Assembly (NCBI GenBank): GCA_043720715.1 | Contig: JAYSSF010000050.1 | Coordinates: 1 to 17,154 of the forward strand | Direction: 5' to 3' | Length of the DNA: 17,154 nucleotides | From: JAYSSF01 sp043720715 | Lineage (GTDB): Bacteria; Patescibacteriota; Gracilibacteria; Absconditabacterales; Absconditicoccaceae | In this document: positions 17,091 to 17,154 of the stretch, piece after piece | Layout: each line of letters opens with the position of its first letter | Position numbering within the stretch: position 1 is the first letter of the stretch | Translations under genes and position numbers: made by a program | The notes under the pieces: model-generated | Told to the model about the DNA's origin: nothing | Database searches by the model: none | The model's input: only the letters and a program-made list of their open reading frames with translations

Positions 17091-17096
17091 AAAGAA

Positions 17097-17126
17097 AGTA
17101 TAATTACTGCCTTTATTTAGTATCAA
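17097..17126 (-). promoter_or_regulatory. Sigma70-type promoter of the small RNA
   Basis: TTGATA (17126-17121), an 18-bp spacer, then TATACT (17102-17097) on the minus strand. Transcription would start near 17090. No gene is seen in the last 28 bases of the window. Confidence 0.6.
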
Positions 17127-17154
17127 TCTTCTACACATGGCTACAAGACTACTT

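Noticed and set aside
1..17154. CRISPR array
   Set aside because: No regularly spaced direct repeats of 20-40 nt were seen on reading through the window.

Overview
The window reads coherently only if UGA is translated as glycine (genetic code 25). With standard stops, atpA, mutY, hsdM, hsdS, hsdR, truB and others break into short pieces, and every break falls on a UGA at a conserved glycine: the second Gly of the HsdM DPxCGSG motif, the first Gly of the HsdR Walker A, both Gly of the TruB GHAGTLDP loop, the MutY LPGIG loop, and the Gly after SRV in AtpA. Only UAA and UAG end genes here. This recoding, with an AT-rich genome, points to the candidate phyla Gracilibacteria (BD1-5) or Absconditabacteria (SR1); the window does not separate the two. 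None of the thirteen starts has a visible Shine-Dalgarno motif.

Layout. (1) 1-1645: atpA on the minus strand, followed by two tandem intrinsic terminators, so it looks transcribed alone. (2) 1646-2592: a symmetric two-way promoter, then a plus-strand gene for a secreted or membrane-anchored protein of unknown function with a structured leader. (3) 2605-3720, minus: mutY without its iron-sulfur cysteines, followed by a small membrane protein. (4) 3832-4659, minus: a XerC/D-type tyrosine recombinase whose promoter sits inside an inverted pair of possible recombinase-binding arms. (5) 4970-13299, plus: a five-gene operon: hsdM, a HEPN-like gene, hsdS, hsdR and a YgjP-type metallopeptidase. (6) 13619-16842, minus: a VanW-like secreted protein, pterin-4a-carbinolamine dehydratase, a TruB-DUF559 fusion frame and a DinB-like protein. 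(7) 16903-17126, minus: a candidate small RNA of about 190 nt with its own promoter and terminator.

The type I restriction-modification operon is the main accessory system. HsdM and HsdS would methylate, and HsdR would cut unmodified DNA. The HEPN-like gene between M and S is a candidate RNase effector, comparable in position to the anticodon nucleases PrrC and RloC that ride in type I loci; that role is inferred. The operon is bracketed by two related, oppositely oriented arms (4785-4881 and 13414-13551) that share five conserved words in the same order and two hairpins that keep their position while changing sequence. This suggests that the operon plus its arms is a discrete, possibly mobile unit, with the recombinase just outside the left arm.

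The right-hand block also carries two families of widespread repeats: GC-rich CCCCTT/AAGGGG hairpins that have entered the DUF559 coding sequence in frame, and one GTCATTG...GCAATCC element.
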